Shown in pieces: positions 6,798 to 15,431 of a stretch of 63,598 nucleotides of DNA. How positions within the stretch are numbered: position 1 is the stretch's first letter; the number at the start of each line of letters is the position of its first letter. The DNA is from Lactobacillus gigeriorum DSM 23908 = CRBIP 24.85 (lineage in GTDB: Bacteria > Bacillota > Bacilli > Lactobacillales > Lactobacillaceae). Location of the stretch: positions 1-63,598 of the forward strand of contig NZ_CAKC01000038.1 of NCBI RefSeq assembly GCF_000296855.1. The letters are read 5' to 3'. Position numbers and translations under genes: made by a program. The notes below the pieces were generated by a model that worked only from the letters and a program-made list of their open reading frames with translations, had not been told where the DNA came from and did not search any database.

Positions 6798-8549
6798 TTA
6801 TAGATATGCTTCTTTTTGTAACTGATACATCTTCTGGTACTCAGGATTGGACTTTAATAATTCTTCATGAGTATCAAATCCTGACACTGTTCCGTTGCTT
6901 AACAGCAAAACCTTATCCGCATATTTGACTGCAGATAATCGGTGGGTAATGAAGAAGATTGTCTTTGCTTTATTATGTTCAATAAAGTTTTTATAGATTT
7001 CCGCTTCGCTAACTGGATCAAGGGCTGCGGTCGGCTCATCTAGAAATTCAATATTTCCCTGGGAATAAATATCCCGTGCCAAGGCTATCTTTTGCCATTG
7101 CCCACCAGATAGATCAATCCCATTTTTAAAGTCTTTCGACAATATTGTATCAAGACCTATCTGATCAATGGTTGCTTCAGATAATCCAGCCTTTAACAGG
7201 CTTTCTTTCACTCTTGATCTATCAACCGGCTTGCCAGCAGTTACGTTCTCTGCAAGTGTCAATTTAAATTTGGAGAAATCTTGGAAAGTAGCCGAAATAT
7301 TATCACGATATTCTTGCAAAGCTATCTTCGTCAAATCACTATGATCATATTGAATCTTTCCACTGGTTGGATCATAGTATCTCATCAGCAATTTAACTAA
7401 CGTTGTTTTTCCTGATCCATTCATCCCCACTACAGCAATTTTTTCACCACGTTTCACTTCAAAGTTAACATCGTGAAGTACCTCTACATCTGAAAATGGA
7501 TAAGTAAAGGAAACATTTTTTACTTCTAAAACCTGGAAATCTTTTGGGAAGCTATTATTTTCAAGCAAGAAGTGATCTTGGTAGTCCATAAATTTGTAGT
7601 ATTTTTTAATCCACAATAACGAATCGTATAAAAGACTGCTGTCTTCAACTAATCGTGCCATACTAGTGGAAATATAGCCGATAATTGAAATATAAACGAC
7701 TAACACACCAATTGGTAGATTTCCTTTAGCCACATTGGTACTAAACCAAACAAAACCCAGACCGGTCACTGCTGCAGCGACAGCAAGAAATAATGAACTG
7801 ATTGCCAATTGCTTTTGACGCACTTTATTGACCATTTTATGAGTACTGTTGAAGAGTTTCATATATTTGTTGATGATTGAATCAAACATATTGAATAAAC
7901 GTACTTCTTTAGCATCAACTCGATCAAGTAGTAGTCCACTGTAGTAATGCAAAAATCTGGAATTCTTACTACGCTCTACCATCGTCTCAAAAGCTTCCTG
8001 TTGGATTCGGTAATACAGCAAGCTTTGTGGGATCATTACCGCAATTAAGGCCACCGCAATCAACCAATTGAATCTTGCCAAATAGCCTAAGGCAAACACG
8101 ACTGTCAATAATGATTGTAAAACTGAGATACCAAAAACGATTAAATTGACTGGTCGCCAACTTGCGTCCTCTTGAAGCAAAGTGACCACATCAAAATAGT
8201 CTGCATCATCAAAGATGCTCAGCGAATTTAATTTCTTAGACTTTTTCATCAATTCTAAATTTAAAAAGCCGGTCAATTTGTCCGTTAGCATCCCCTGCAT
8301 CGAAGTTGCCACGCTAGGTAGAATTTGCACCAAAATAGTAGCTACAATCCACAACTCAATATCTAGCCAAAAATTCTGTTTTGCAGCCAAGGAATCGATT
8401 ACTCGTTGACTTGCCCAAATAGACAACATGGTGAGCAAAGCCTGAATTGGTGCAATTACAAATACGATTATCGATAGCGCAGGAGCAGATTTGAAGAATA
8501 ATTTGTACGTTTTTAACAATAACTGAAAATACTGTTTTGCTTTCTTCAT
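6798..8549 (-). CDS. ABC exporter half-transporter (membrane domain plus ATPase)
   Basis: This 583-residue protein has an N-terminal six-helix membrane domain (residues about 20-310) and a C-terminal nucleotide-binding domain. The latter has Walker A GMNGSGKTT near residue 376, signature LSGGQWQK, Walker B IEFLDEPTAALD and the H-loop FFITHRLSA. The fold is that of type IV exporters for drugs, lipids or peptides. A GGAGG site precedes the start. No peptidase C39 domain is present, so a lantibiotic or unprocessed substrate is possible, but no substrate gene lies nearby. It probably works as a homodimer in the membrane. Substrate unknown. Confidence 0.85.
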   Translation of the reverse strand: MKKAKQYFQLLLKTYKLFFKSAPALSIIVFVIAPIQALLTMLSIWASQRVIDSLAAKQNFWLDIELWIVATILVQILPSVATSMQGMLTDKLTGFLNLELMKKSKKLNSLSIFDDADYFDVVTLLQEDASWRPVNLIVFGISVLQSLLTVVFALGYLARFNWLIAVALIAVMIPQSLLYYRIQQEAFETMVERSKNSRFLHYYSGLLLDRVDAKEVRLFNMFDSIINKYMKLFNSTHKMVNKVRQKQLAISSLFLAVAAAVTGLGFVWFSTNVAKGNLPIGVLVVYISIIGYISTSMARLVEDSSLLYDSLLWIKKYYKFMDYQDHFLLENNSFPKDFQVLEVKNVSFTYPFSDVEVLHDVNFEVKRGEKIAVVGMNGSGKTTLVKLLMRYYDPTSGKIQYDHSDLTKIALQEYRDNISATFQDFSKFKLTLAENVTAGKPVDRSRVKESLLKAGLSEATIDQIGLDTILSKDFKNGIDLSGGQWQKIALARDIYSQGNIEFLDEPTAALDPVSEAEIYKNFIEHNKAKTIFFITHRLSAVKYADKVLLLSNGTVSGFDTHEELLKSNPEYQKMYQLQKEAYL

Positions 8550-8734
8550 TATTCGATCCTCCTTATTAAACCACGTTTTATCTATTATTTTAAAAAAACG
8601 TTTTCAAAGTCAACTATTTAGACTTTAATTTTAATATTAAATTCCTTTATATAAGCTATATCTACACTATATTATAAAAATATAAGTAAAAGATTATTAC
8701 AGCTTATTATATCGTTATAGCCAAGGGAGGATCG

Positions 8735-8750
8735 ATTTTCACGTGAAACT
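8735..8750. other. parS-like site 1
   Basis: ATTTTCACGTGAAACT matches the ParB-site consensus TGTTTCACGTGAAACA at 13 of 16 positions, with the CACGTG core intact. It is intergenic, just outside the stop codon of the CPBP protease gene. It is the weakest of four such sites in the window. Confidence 0.4.
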
Positions 8751-8751
8751 T

Positions 8752-9408
8752 TTAAATAAATCCTAGTGCGTTATAGAGCATATGGGTAATCATTGAATAC
8801 CTTAAGTCTTTGGTTCTTAAATATACCCAAGCTAAGATCATACCTAACACCCAATAAACTAAGATATACTTACTAAAACCCGGATCATGTGCAACTCCAA
8901 AAACAAGACCACTGACAATAATACCTAGCCATTTGTTTATACGATTGTTTTGGGTAAAGAACACATTGAAAAACATACCACGAAAAATGGTCTCCTCGCA
9001 TACAGGACCCAAGAATACAACCAAAATTGGAAACATTCTTCCACTTGTTTTAGAGATTTCATCTAGAGCAGCTTGGTTGGCTGATAGGCCATTACCTGAA
9101 CTAACCAAGTTAAGTACCACTGCTCCTGAGATCGTAATCAATACTGTACCGATTAAACTGATTCCCAATCGTTTCCAATCCCAATGAGGCTCCATATTAA
9201 AGCCCCAATTATTTTCTTTCTTCAATTCCCAGCGATAGATGGCAAACATAATCGCCAAAACAATAACTGTGAAAATAGCAATCACTACTGGTTTTTGTGC
9301 CACGTCTAATCTATTAGGATAAAAATAAACTGCCTCGAGTTCTCCATATAGAATCAAAGCCAAAAACATTAATCCTAATCTACCTGCGTAAGCTAAAATT
9401 TTCTTCAT
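8752..9408 (-). CDS. CPBP-family intramembrane metalloprotease (CAAX protease-like)
   Basis: This 218-residue membrane protein carries the three family motifs: EETIFRG (motif 1, Glu-Glu and Arg), FGVAHDPGF (motif 2 His) and the final helix motif with Asn (LYNALG). In lactobacilli such proteins are often bacteriocin self-immunity factors (Abi/PlnI type) or process peptides. The start at 9408 has GGGTGA at correct spacing; an in-frame ATG at 9432 lacks one. The gene diverges from the YdcF-like gene and shares a palindromic promoter with it. A specific role is not deducible. Confidence 0.8.
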   Translation of the reverse strand: MKKILAYAGRLGLMFLALILYGELEAVYFYPNRLDVAQKPVVIAIFTVIVLAIMFAIYRWELKKENNWGFNMEPHWDWKRLGISLIGTVLITISGAVVLNLVSSGNGLSANQAALDEISKTSGRMFPILVVFLGPVCEETIFRGMFFNVFFTQNNRINKWLGIIVSGLVFGVAHDPGFSKYILVYWVLGMILAWVYLRTKDLRYSMITHMLYNALGFI

Positions 9409-9440
9409 CAGATTCACCCGTTTTCTAAGCATTTTAGTTT

Positions 9441-9462
9441 TAGTTCCATTATAATGGAACTA
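9441..9462. promoter_or_regulatory. Perfect 22-bp palindrome holding -10 elements on both strands
   Basis: The dyad is exact over 22 bp, with core GTTCCATTATAATGGAAC. Because of the symmetry, TATAAT occurs on the plus strand at 9450-9455 and its mirror on the minus strand. The site is 34-42 nt from the two divergent start codons. It could be a back-to-back promoter, a repressor operator, or both. Confidence 0.55.
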
Positions 9463-9488
9463 ATCGAGAAAACCTAAAGGATGATTTT

Positions 9489-10574
9489 ATGAGTTTGAGT
9501 TATTTCGTTCATTTTTTTGAACAAAATCGTGAGTTTTCATTATTTTCTGTATTGGTAGTGATCTTTCTTGCCTTTTTCTTGGCATCTTGGCTCACTAAAC
9601 CATGGCAGATGATTAATGCCGTTTTGTTCACCATTTTCTTTTTAATGTTTAGTGCCTGGCTAACCTTCATCGTATATTCGACCAATCTATCTACGCTAAA
9701 GTATCTTTACTTCGGTTTATTTATGTTGATATTATTGGTTATTATCCTCGTTACGACTTTTGCCTGGCTATTTTGCCTGTGGAATGCTTACTTTGTTTGG
9801 AAACATGAAAGCCATACCTTACCGAACTTGTTAACCTTAATTTTAGGTCTTGGTTTAATTTTACTTTGGATTATTACGCTCCTAGGTCCAGCCAAGTACT
9901 TACCTAAATGGCTAAATGCCCTTTTAACCGTTGCTCCAATAATGGGTGGCTATCTTGGCCTCATCATGTACAATTTTTTAGTAAATTTATTGCTCTATCA
10001 ATTCGTTCCTCGTAGATATCAACAAAATTACCTGATTGTATTAGGAGCTGGCTTAATTGACGGCGAGGTAGTAACCCCGCTTCTAGCTAGTCGGATCAAC
10101 CGTGCAATTCAATTTGCGCAAAAACAAGTCGCAAAAGGTCGACCTTTTCCCAAATTAATAATGTCAGGTGGCCAAGGACCAAATGAAAAAATTTCTGAAG
10201 CTCAAGCCATGACTAATTACGCAATATCAAGAGGAATTGATCCTAAAAATATTCTGCTTGAAGATCGGTCAACCAATACTTACCAAAATATGCTTTATTC
10301 AAAAGAAATAGCTGCCAAAGATTTTGGAAATGAGGACTTTAAAGCTAAATTCTTCAGCAATAACTACCATATATATCGAGCAGCTATCTTTGCACATCAA
10401 GTCGGCTTGAAAGCTGATGGCGTTGGTAGCTATACTCGCCCCTATTTCTTACCTAATGCGGTAATTCGCGAGTTTGCAGGTGTTTTTATCATGCATAAGC
10501 GCGCACATTTCATTATTCTAGGGTTAATCGGCATAATTGGCGTAATTCGAGCAGTCCTAACCTTTTTTAATTAA
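9489..10574 (+). CDS. YdcF-family (DUF218) membrane protein
   Basis: The 361-residue protein begins with four or five hydrophobic helices (residues about 10-175), followed by a DUF218 domain (YLIVLGAGLIDGEVVTPLLASRI, shown here in part) with MSGGQGPNEKISEAQAM and LLEDRSTNTYQNM, and a final membrane helix. DUF218 proteins (SanA, ElyC, YdcF) are linked to envelope biogenesis and possibly handle isoprenoid or nucleotide compounds; the reaction is not settled. AAAGG lies before the start. It diverges from the CPBP gene across a palindrome. Confidence 0.75.
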   Translation: MSLSYFVHFFEQNREFSLFSVLVVIFLAFFLASWLTKPWQMINAVLFTIFFLMFSAWLTFIVYSTNLSTLKYLYFGLFMLILLVIILVTTFAWLFCLWNAYFVWKHESHTLPNLLTLILGLGLILLWIITLLGPAKYLPKWLNALLTVAPIMGGYLGLIMYNFLVNLLLYQFVPRRYQQNYLIVLGAGLIDGEVVTPLLASRINRAIQFAQKQVAKGRPFPKLIMSGGQGPNEKISEAQAMTNYAISRGIDPKNILLEDRSTNTYQNMLYSKEIAAKDFGNEDFKAKFFSNNYHIYRAAIFAHQVGLKADGVGSYTRPYFLPNAVIREFAGVFIMHKRAHFIILGLIGIIGVIRAVLTFFN

Positions 10575-10679
10575 ATTTTTGCTAAGTAAGAGCTTAACTA
10601 TCCATAGTTAGTATAATCTGTGTTAAAATATCTAACAAAGATATTAACTTATCTAACAAAAATTTTGAAAGGTACAATT

Positions 10680-13016
10680 ATGCTTCAACTCAAACATCTT
10701 AAAAAATCCTATCATGTTGGAGACACCGTTACCAAAGCACTCGACGATGTCTCCATTTCTTTTAGAAAGCAAGAATTTGTAGCTATTCTTGGACCCAGTG
10801 GATCAGGAAAAACTACCATGCTTAACGTAATTGGAGGCCTCGATCGTTATGATGAAGGCGATTTAGTGATCAATGGCAAATCAACCAAAAGCTTTAAAGA
10901 CACGGATTGGGATGCCTATCGTAATAATTCAGTTGGTTTTGTTTTTCAGAATTACAACTTAATATCGCATTTATCGATTATCAACAATGTCGAATTGGGA
11001 ATGAATCTTTCTGGCGTTCCAGCAAAGGAACGGCGACAAAAAGCTATCGATGCCTTAATTAAAGTTGGTCTAAAAGATCACATCCATAAGAATCCAAACC
11101 AGCTTTCCGGAGGTCAGATGCAACGGGTAGCAATTGCTAGAGCCATCGCTAACGATCCCGACATTTTGCTCTGCGATGAGCCAACTGGCGCCTTAGATAC
11201 TGAAACATCCGAGCAAATCATGCAATTGATTAAAGAATTAGCTGAAGATCGTTTGGTTATCATGGTTACCCACAATCCCGAATTAGCTCAGGAATTTGCT
11301 ACTCGTATCGTCAACTTCCAAGATGGCAAGATTCTAAACGATTCTAATCCTTTTGACGAAAGCGATGAGGTTGATAATTTCCAATTAAAGCGGACCAAGA
11401 TGTCTTATTGGAATGCCATTAAGCTCAGTTTTACCAATATCATGACCAAAAAAGGACGCACGATTTTAACTTCTTTTGCTTCGAGTATTGGTATTATCTC
11501 AATTGCGGTGGTGCTATCGATTTCTAATGGTTTCCAACAACAAATCAACACTACTATGAGTAAGGCTTTAGCCAAATATCCGGTTGCTATCGCACCAACT
11601 GCCACCGATCTAACAGCCGCCAGCCAGCGTAAGCAATCAACCAAGAATGTCAAAAATCATGGCTATCTAACAGTTGAAAAAGATCAAAATGAACAAAGTG
11701 CTCATGTCAACAAATTATCCCCAAGCTATGTCGACTATATCAAGAAACTGAATCCTGACTATGCTAATAATATTTCTTACCAACGAGGCGTCAACTTGAA
11801 CTTGCTTGGTAAGGTACAGGGAAAAGTGCAACGAGTACAATTTTCTAATAGCGATCCAGAAACGTCTTCAAGTCCTACAGCTATGCGCAGCCAAGCTCTA
11901 TCAAATATTGGCATCGGATCTAGCGTATTCCCTACCACATTGAAAAAGAGCAATGGTTCGTTTTTAAAGGAAAACTACCAATTGCTTGCGGGTAAATGGC
12001 CAACTAAAGCAACCGATCTAGTTTTAGTAACCGATAATCGCAATACAGTTAACATCAATGCCCTCAAAAACCTTGGTTTTAAAGTAACAAATGGTAAGAA
12101 GTTCAAGTTCTCAACCTTAATTGGGCAAGAATTTAGTCTCGTATCTAACAATGACTACTACCAAGCCTTGCCTAATGAAATGTATATTCCTAACAAAGTA
12201 AGTCAAAAGATGTATGATCGAGGCGATAAGCTTCACTTGGCTGCCGTCATTAGACCCAAGAATGAAGATTCGATGGCTCTGCTTGCTACCGGAATCGCTT
12301 ATAGCGACCGCTTAAGCCAAAAAGTTATTACTGAAAACAAAAATTCAGCTATCGTAAAAGCGCAAAAAGCTAGCTCCACTAGTGTCTTTACCGGTCAAAA
12401 GCTATCTGCAACGATGAAGAAATCAACTCTTCAGGCATTGGGTGCGACTACAATCCCAACCGGAATTATGATTTATCCAAATGATTTTGACGCTAAAGAT
12501 AAAGTACTCGACTACTTAGACAAATGGAACAAAGGGAAGAAAAAGAAAGATCAAATTATCTACACCGACCTTTCTAGTGCGGTAACCACTATGACTGGTG
12601 GACTTCTTGGCGGTATTACCACCGTTTTGGTAGCCTTTGCAGCCATCTCCTTAATCACTTCTATGATCATGATCGGAATTCTTACCTATACTTCAGTAAT
12701 TGAACGTACTAAGGAAATTGGTGTGCTTAAGGCGCTAGGTGCTCGTAAAAAAGATATCACACGTGTCTTTGATGCAGAAACCTTTATTCTAGGTGGTTTT
12801 GCCGGTATCATCGGTGTGGTTATAGGTTACCTATTGACTTTCCCGATCAACAGCATTATCTACAAACTAACCGATTTAGTTGGCGTAGCGCAATTGAATC
12901 CAGTACACGCCCTAATTTTGGTAATAATTTCGACAATTCTTACCTTACTTGGCGGACATTTACCAGCTAGAATGGCAGCTAAAAAAGATGCCGCAATCGC
13001 TTTAAGAAGTGAATAA
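10680..13016 (+). CDS. MacB-type ABC transporter, ATPase fused to FtsX-like permease
   Basis: This 778-residue fusion has an ATPase at residues 1-225 (Walker A GPSGSGKTT, signature LSGGQMQRVAIARA, Walker B LLCDEPTGALD), then one membrane helix (about 260-290), a large extracellular domain (about 300-640) and three helices of an FtsX domain (about 650-775, with ERTKEIGVLKALGARKKDI). Proteins of this mechanotransmission class export or sense peptides and antimicrobials. The ATG at 10680 is chosen because GAAAGG lies upstream; an earlier in-frame start has no site. No sensor kinase is adjacent. A terminator follows at 13026. Confidence 0.85.
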   Translation: MLQLKHLKKSYHVGDTVTKALDDVSISFRKQEFVAILGPSGSGKTTMLNVIGGLDRYDEGDLVINGKSTKSFKDTDWDAYRNNSVGFVFQNYNLISHLSIINNVELGMNLSGVPAKERRQKAIDALIKVGLKDHIHKNPNQLSGGQMQRVAIARAIANDPDILLCDEPTGALDTETSEQIMQLIKELAEDRLVIMVTHNPELAQEFATRIVNFQDGKILNDSNPFDESDEVDNFQLKRTKMSYWNAIKLSFTNIMTKKGRTILTSFASSIGIISIAVVLSISNGFQQQINTTMSKALAKYPVAIAPTATDLTAASQRKQSTKNVKNHGYLTVEKDQNEQSAHVNKLSPSYVDYIKKLNPDYANNISYQRGVNLNLLGKVQGKVQRVQFSNSDPETSSSPTAMRSQALSNIGIGSSVFPTTLKKSNGSFLKENYQLLAGKWPTKATDLVLVTDNRNTVNINALKNLGFKVTNGKKFKFSTLIGQEFSLVSNNDYYQALPNEMYIPNKVSQKMYDRGDKLHLAAVIRPKNEDSMALLATGIAYSDRLSQKVITENKNSAIVKAQKASSTSVFTGQKLSATMKKSTLQALGATTIPTGIMIYPNDFDAKDKVLDYLDKWNKGKKKKDQIIYTDLSSAVTTMTGGLLGGITTVLVAFAAISLITSMIMIGILTYTSVIERTKEIGVLKALGARKKDITRVFDAETFILGGFAGIIGVVIGYLLTFPINSIIYKLTDLVGVAQLNPVHALILVIISTILTLLGGHLPARMAAKKDAAIALRSE

Positions 13017-13025
13017 ACTTTGGAT

Positions 13026-13049
13026 GACGACCATAGGTCGTCTTTTTTT
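13026..13049 (+). terminator. Terminator of the MacB-like gene
   Basis: GACGACC/GGTCGTC arms with a 3-nt loop are followed by seven T. Confidence 0.85.
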
Positions 13050-13054
13050 ATGAT

Positions 13055-13098
13055 TTGACAAATTGGCATATACCGATTTATAATGGACTAGACCAAAA
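13055..13098 (+). promoter_or_regulatory. nagB promoter with two NagR-like operators
   Basis: The -35 TTGACA (13055-13060) and -10 TATAAT (13079-13084) are 18 nt apart. The spacer holds the dyad TTGGCATATACCGA (13063-13076), and TGGACTAGACCA (13084-13095) overlaps the -10 end. Both resemble the NagR/YvoA site (TTGGTCTAGACCAA type) of the GntR regulator that responds to glucosamine-6-phosphate. Repression by steric block is inferred. Confidence 0.65.
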
Positions 13099-13118
13099 GG
13101 ATAAGGGAGGCAAAAATT

Positions 13119-13826
13119 ATGGAAATTATCGTTAAAGAAAATGAACTTCAAGCTGGTAAAGCTGCATTTGCAATTTTTGAAAAAGCTATTAAAGATGGTG
13201 CAAAAGTACTAGGTTTGGCAACTGGTTCTACCCCGCTAACGCTTTACCAAAACTGGGTAGAAAGCGATCTTGACTGTTCTGATTTAACTAGTATCAATCT
13301 TGACGAATACGTTGGCTTAAAGCCTGAAGATCCCCAAAGCTATCATTATTTCATGCAGAAGCACTTATTTGATCAAAAGCCATTCAAGAAGACTTATGTT
13401 CCAGATGGGCTTGCGAGTGATATTCCTGCTTTTTGCCAAGAATATGATCAACTTATCAAAGATAACCCAATTGACGTGCAGCTATTAGGTATTGGGCGTA
13501 ATGGCCATATTGCTTTTAATGAACCAGGTACTCCATTTGATATTGGAACGCACGAAGTTAAATTAACTGAAAATACGATCAATGCAAATTCACGTTTCTT
13601 TGATAATATCGAAGACGTTCCTAAGAGTGCCATCTGCATGGGAACGGCTAACATTATGGCATCCAAGAAGATCGTTTTAATGGCCTTTGGTGAGCAAAAA
13701 GCTCACGCAATCAAAATGATGGTTGAAGGTCCAATTACTGAAGAAGTTCCAGCTTCCATTCTACAAAAGCATCCTGATGTAACAGTTATCGTTGATGAAG
13801 CTGCTGCTAGCGAACTTACAAAATAA
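13119..13826 (+). CDS. nagB: Glucosamine-6-phosphate deaminase
   Basis: This cytoplasmic enzyme of 235 residues converts glucosamine-6-phosphate to fructose-6-phosphate and ammonia, feeding amino sugars into glycolysis. Visible family motifs are [13 protein letters not shown] (phosphate loop), [10 protein letters not shown] (catalytic Asp) and [14 protein letters not shown] (catalytic His and substrate contacts). The length matches the short Gram-positive NagB without the allosteric C-terminal extension of the E. coli enzyme. AGGGAGG precedes the start. It is monocistronic, with its own operator-bearing promoter and a terminator; nagA is not adjacent. Confidence 0.95.
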   Translation: MEIIVKENELQAGKAAFAIFEKAIKDGAKVLGLATGSTPLTLYQNWVESDLDCSDLTSINLDEYVGLKPEDPQSYHYFMQKHLFDQKPFKKTYVPDGLASDIPAFCQEYDQLIKDNPIDVQLLGIGRNGHIAFNEPGTPFDIGTHEVKLTENTINANSRFFDNIEDVPKSAICMGTANIMASKKIVLMAFGEQKAHAIKMMVEGPITEEVPASILQKHPDVTVIVDEAAASELTK

Positions 13827-13841
13827 TAATCGAATTGTTTT

Positions 13842-13870
13842 AACTCAAGTCCAAACTTGGGTTATTTTTT
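13842..13870 (+). terminator. Terminator of nagB
   Basis: AACTCAAG (13842-13849) pairs with CTTGGGTT (13856-13863), with one G-U pair, followed by a T-run. Confidence 0.75.
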
Positions 13871-13985
13871 TGCTTATAACTTGACAATCAATCAAAAATA
13901 ATAATAAAAGTTTTGCTTGTTTACCCGCTATATCTCGTATTAAACTAGATAAGTAAATAACTACATATGGTATTTAAGAAAGAAT

Positions 13986-14633
13986 GTGATTCAAGTTATT
14001 GTATTAAGTGGGCCCATTGGAGCCGGTAAATCCAGTTTAACCAGCATTTTAGCAGAACACTTAGGTACCCAAGCATTTTATGAAGGCGTTGATAGCAATC
14101 CTGTCTTGCCACTTTACTATAAAGACATGAAGCGCTACACCTTTTTGCTTAATACCTATCTGCTTAACCATCGTTTGGCACAGATTAATCAAGCAATTCG
14201 TGAAAAAAATACGGTTTCTGATCGTTCGATCTACGAAGATGCCCTTTTCTTCCAAATGAACGCCGACAGCAAGATTGCCGATCCAGCAGAGTTTAAAATC
14301 TATAATGATTTACTCAATAACATGATGGAAGATACTCCTGGCAATCCTAGCAAAAAGCCTGATTTATTGATCTATATTCACGTTTCGCTAGAAACCATGT
14401 TGGCTCGTATTAAAAAACGTGGTCGTTCATACGAACAGCTTTCAACTGACCCTAGTTTGAAAGACTATTATGCACGCTTATTAAGCTACTATGAACCTTG
14501 GTATGAACAATACGATGCTTCTCCTAAAATTAAGATCGATGGTGATCGTTTTGATTTTGTAACGGATGAAGCAGCCAAACGTGCCGTTTTACAGAAAATA
14601 GATCACAAATTACACGAACTTGGCAATCTATAA
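13986..14633 (+). CDS. Deoxynucleoside kinase, dAK-like subunit
   Basis: This 215-residue kinase starts with GTG after an AAGAAAG site; an overlapping ATG at 13984 is out of frame. It has the P-loop [11 protein letters not shown], the substrate motif [12 protein letters not shown] (DRS) and the lid-region arginines [12 protein letters not shown]. It phosphorylates deoxynucleosides for salvage. L. acidophilus R-26 has a known heterodimeric deoxyadenosine/deoxyguanosine kinase from two tandem genes, and this pair has the same order and sizes. Assignment of this one as the dAK subunit rests on length (215) and the Ile at position 2, so it is tentative. The next gene starts 20 nt downstream, forming an operon. 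Confidence 0.85.
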   Translation: MIQVIVLSGPIGAGKSSLTSILAEHLGTQAFYEGVDSNPVLPLYYKDMKRYTFLLNTYLLNHRLAQINQAIREKNTVSDRSIYEDALFFQMNADSKIADPAEFKIYNDLLNNMMEDTPGNPSKKPDLLIYIHVSLETMLARIKKRGRSYEQLSTDPSLKDYYARLLSYYEPWYEQYDASPKIKIDGDRFDFVTDEAAKRAVLQKIDHKLHELGNL

Positions 14634-14653
14634 GCTAATAAAGAAGGAACGTG

Positions 14654-15340
14654 ATGACAGTTATTGTATTAAGTGGGCCCATTGGAGCCGGTAAATCCAG
14701 TTTAACCAGTATTTTGTCAGATTATTTAGGTACTAAGCCTTTCTATGAAAGCGTTGATGACAACCCCGTTTTGCCACTATTTTATGCAGATCCTAAAAAA
14801 TACGCCTTCTTACTTCAAGTATATTTTTTAAATACTCGTTTTCACAGTATTAAGGCTGCCCTTACACAAAACAATAATGTTCTTGACCGATCAATTTATG
14901 AAGATGCCCTCTTCTTCCAAATGAATGCCGACATTGGTCGTGCTACCCCTGAAGAAGTTGATACTTACTATGAATTGCTTCATAACATGATGGATGAACT
15001 TGAACGCATGCCTAAAAAAGAACCTGATTTACTTGTTCATATTAATGTTTATTACGAAACTATGATTAAGCGAATTCAAAAACGTGGTCGTCCATATGAA
15101 CAATTAAGCTATGACGCAACGCTTGAAGACTACTACAAGCGTTTGTTAGAATACTACAAGCCTTGGTATGAAAAATATGATTATTCGCCAAAAATGGAAA
15201 TCGATGGCGATAAATATGACTTTATAGCTTCAGAAAAAGATCGCAAAATTGTCCTCGATCAGATCGTTGCCAAGCTAAAAGAAGTCGGCAAGTTGCCAGC
15301 CGATTGGGATAAATCAACTGCTATCAAACTTGATGCATAG
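14654..15340 (+). CDS. Deoxynucleoside kinase, dGK-like subunit
   Basis: This 228-residue paralogue of the preceding gene starts [16 protein letters not shown]. The ATG at 14654 is preferred to the GTG at 14651 because AAGAAGG is 6 nt upstream. The conserved [20 protein letters not shown] and [13 protein letters not shown] match the family. It should pair with the dAK-like subunit to form the purine deoxynucleoside kinase used in dNTP salvage, which matters in lactobacilli lacking full nucleotide synthesis. It has a C-terminal extension ([15 protein letters not shown]) absent from its partner. The first 51 nt of the P-loop region are identical in both genes. A terminator follows. Confidence 0.85.
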   Translation: MTVIVLSGPIGAGKSSLTSILSDYLGTKPFYESVDDNPVLPLFYADPKKYAFLLQVYFLNTRFHSIKAALTQNNNVLDRSIYEDALFFQMNADIGRATPEEVDTYYELLHNMMDELERMPKKEPDLLVHINVYYETMIKRIQKRGRPYEQLSYDATLEDYYKRLLEYYKPWYEKYDYSPKMEIDGDKYDFIASEKDRKIVLDQIVAKLKEVGKLPADWDKSTAIKLDA

Positions 15341-15342
15341 TA

Positions 15343-15377
15343 AAAACCAACCTAGTTTTATCTTAGGTTGGTTTTTT
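15343..15377 (+). terminator. Terminator of the kinase operon
   Basis: Perfect 12-bp arms (15343-15354 and 15364-15375) form the stem and lead into a T-run. Confidence 0.85.
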
Positions 15378-15431
15378 CGTATAATTATCTTAGTAAATTT
15401 TTATCGATTAATTCCATGAAAGGCAATGCTT

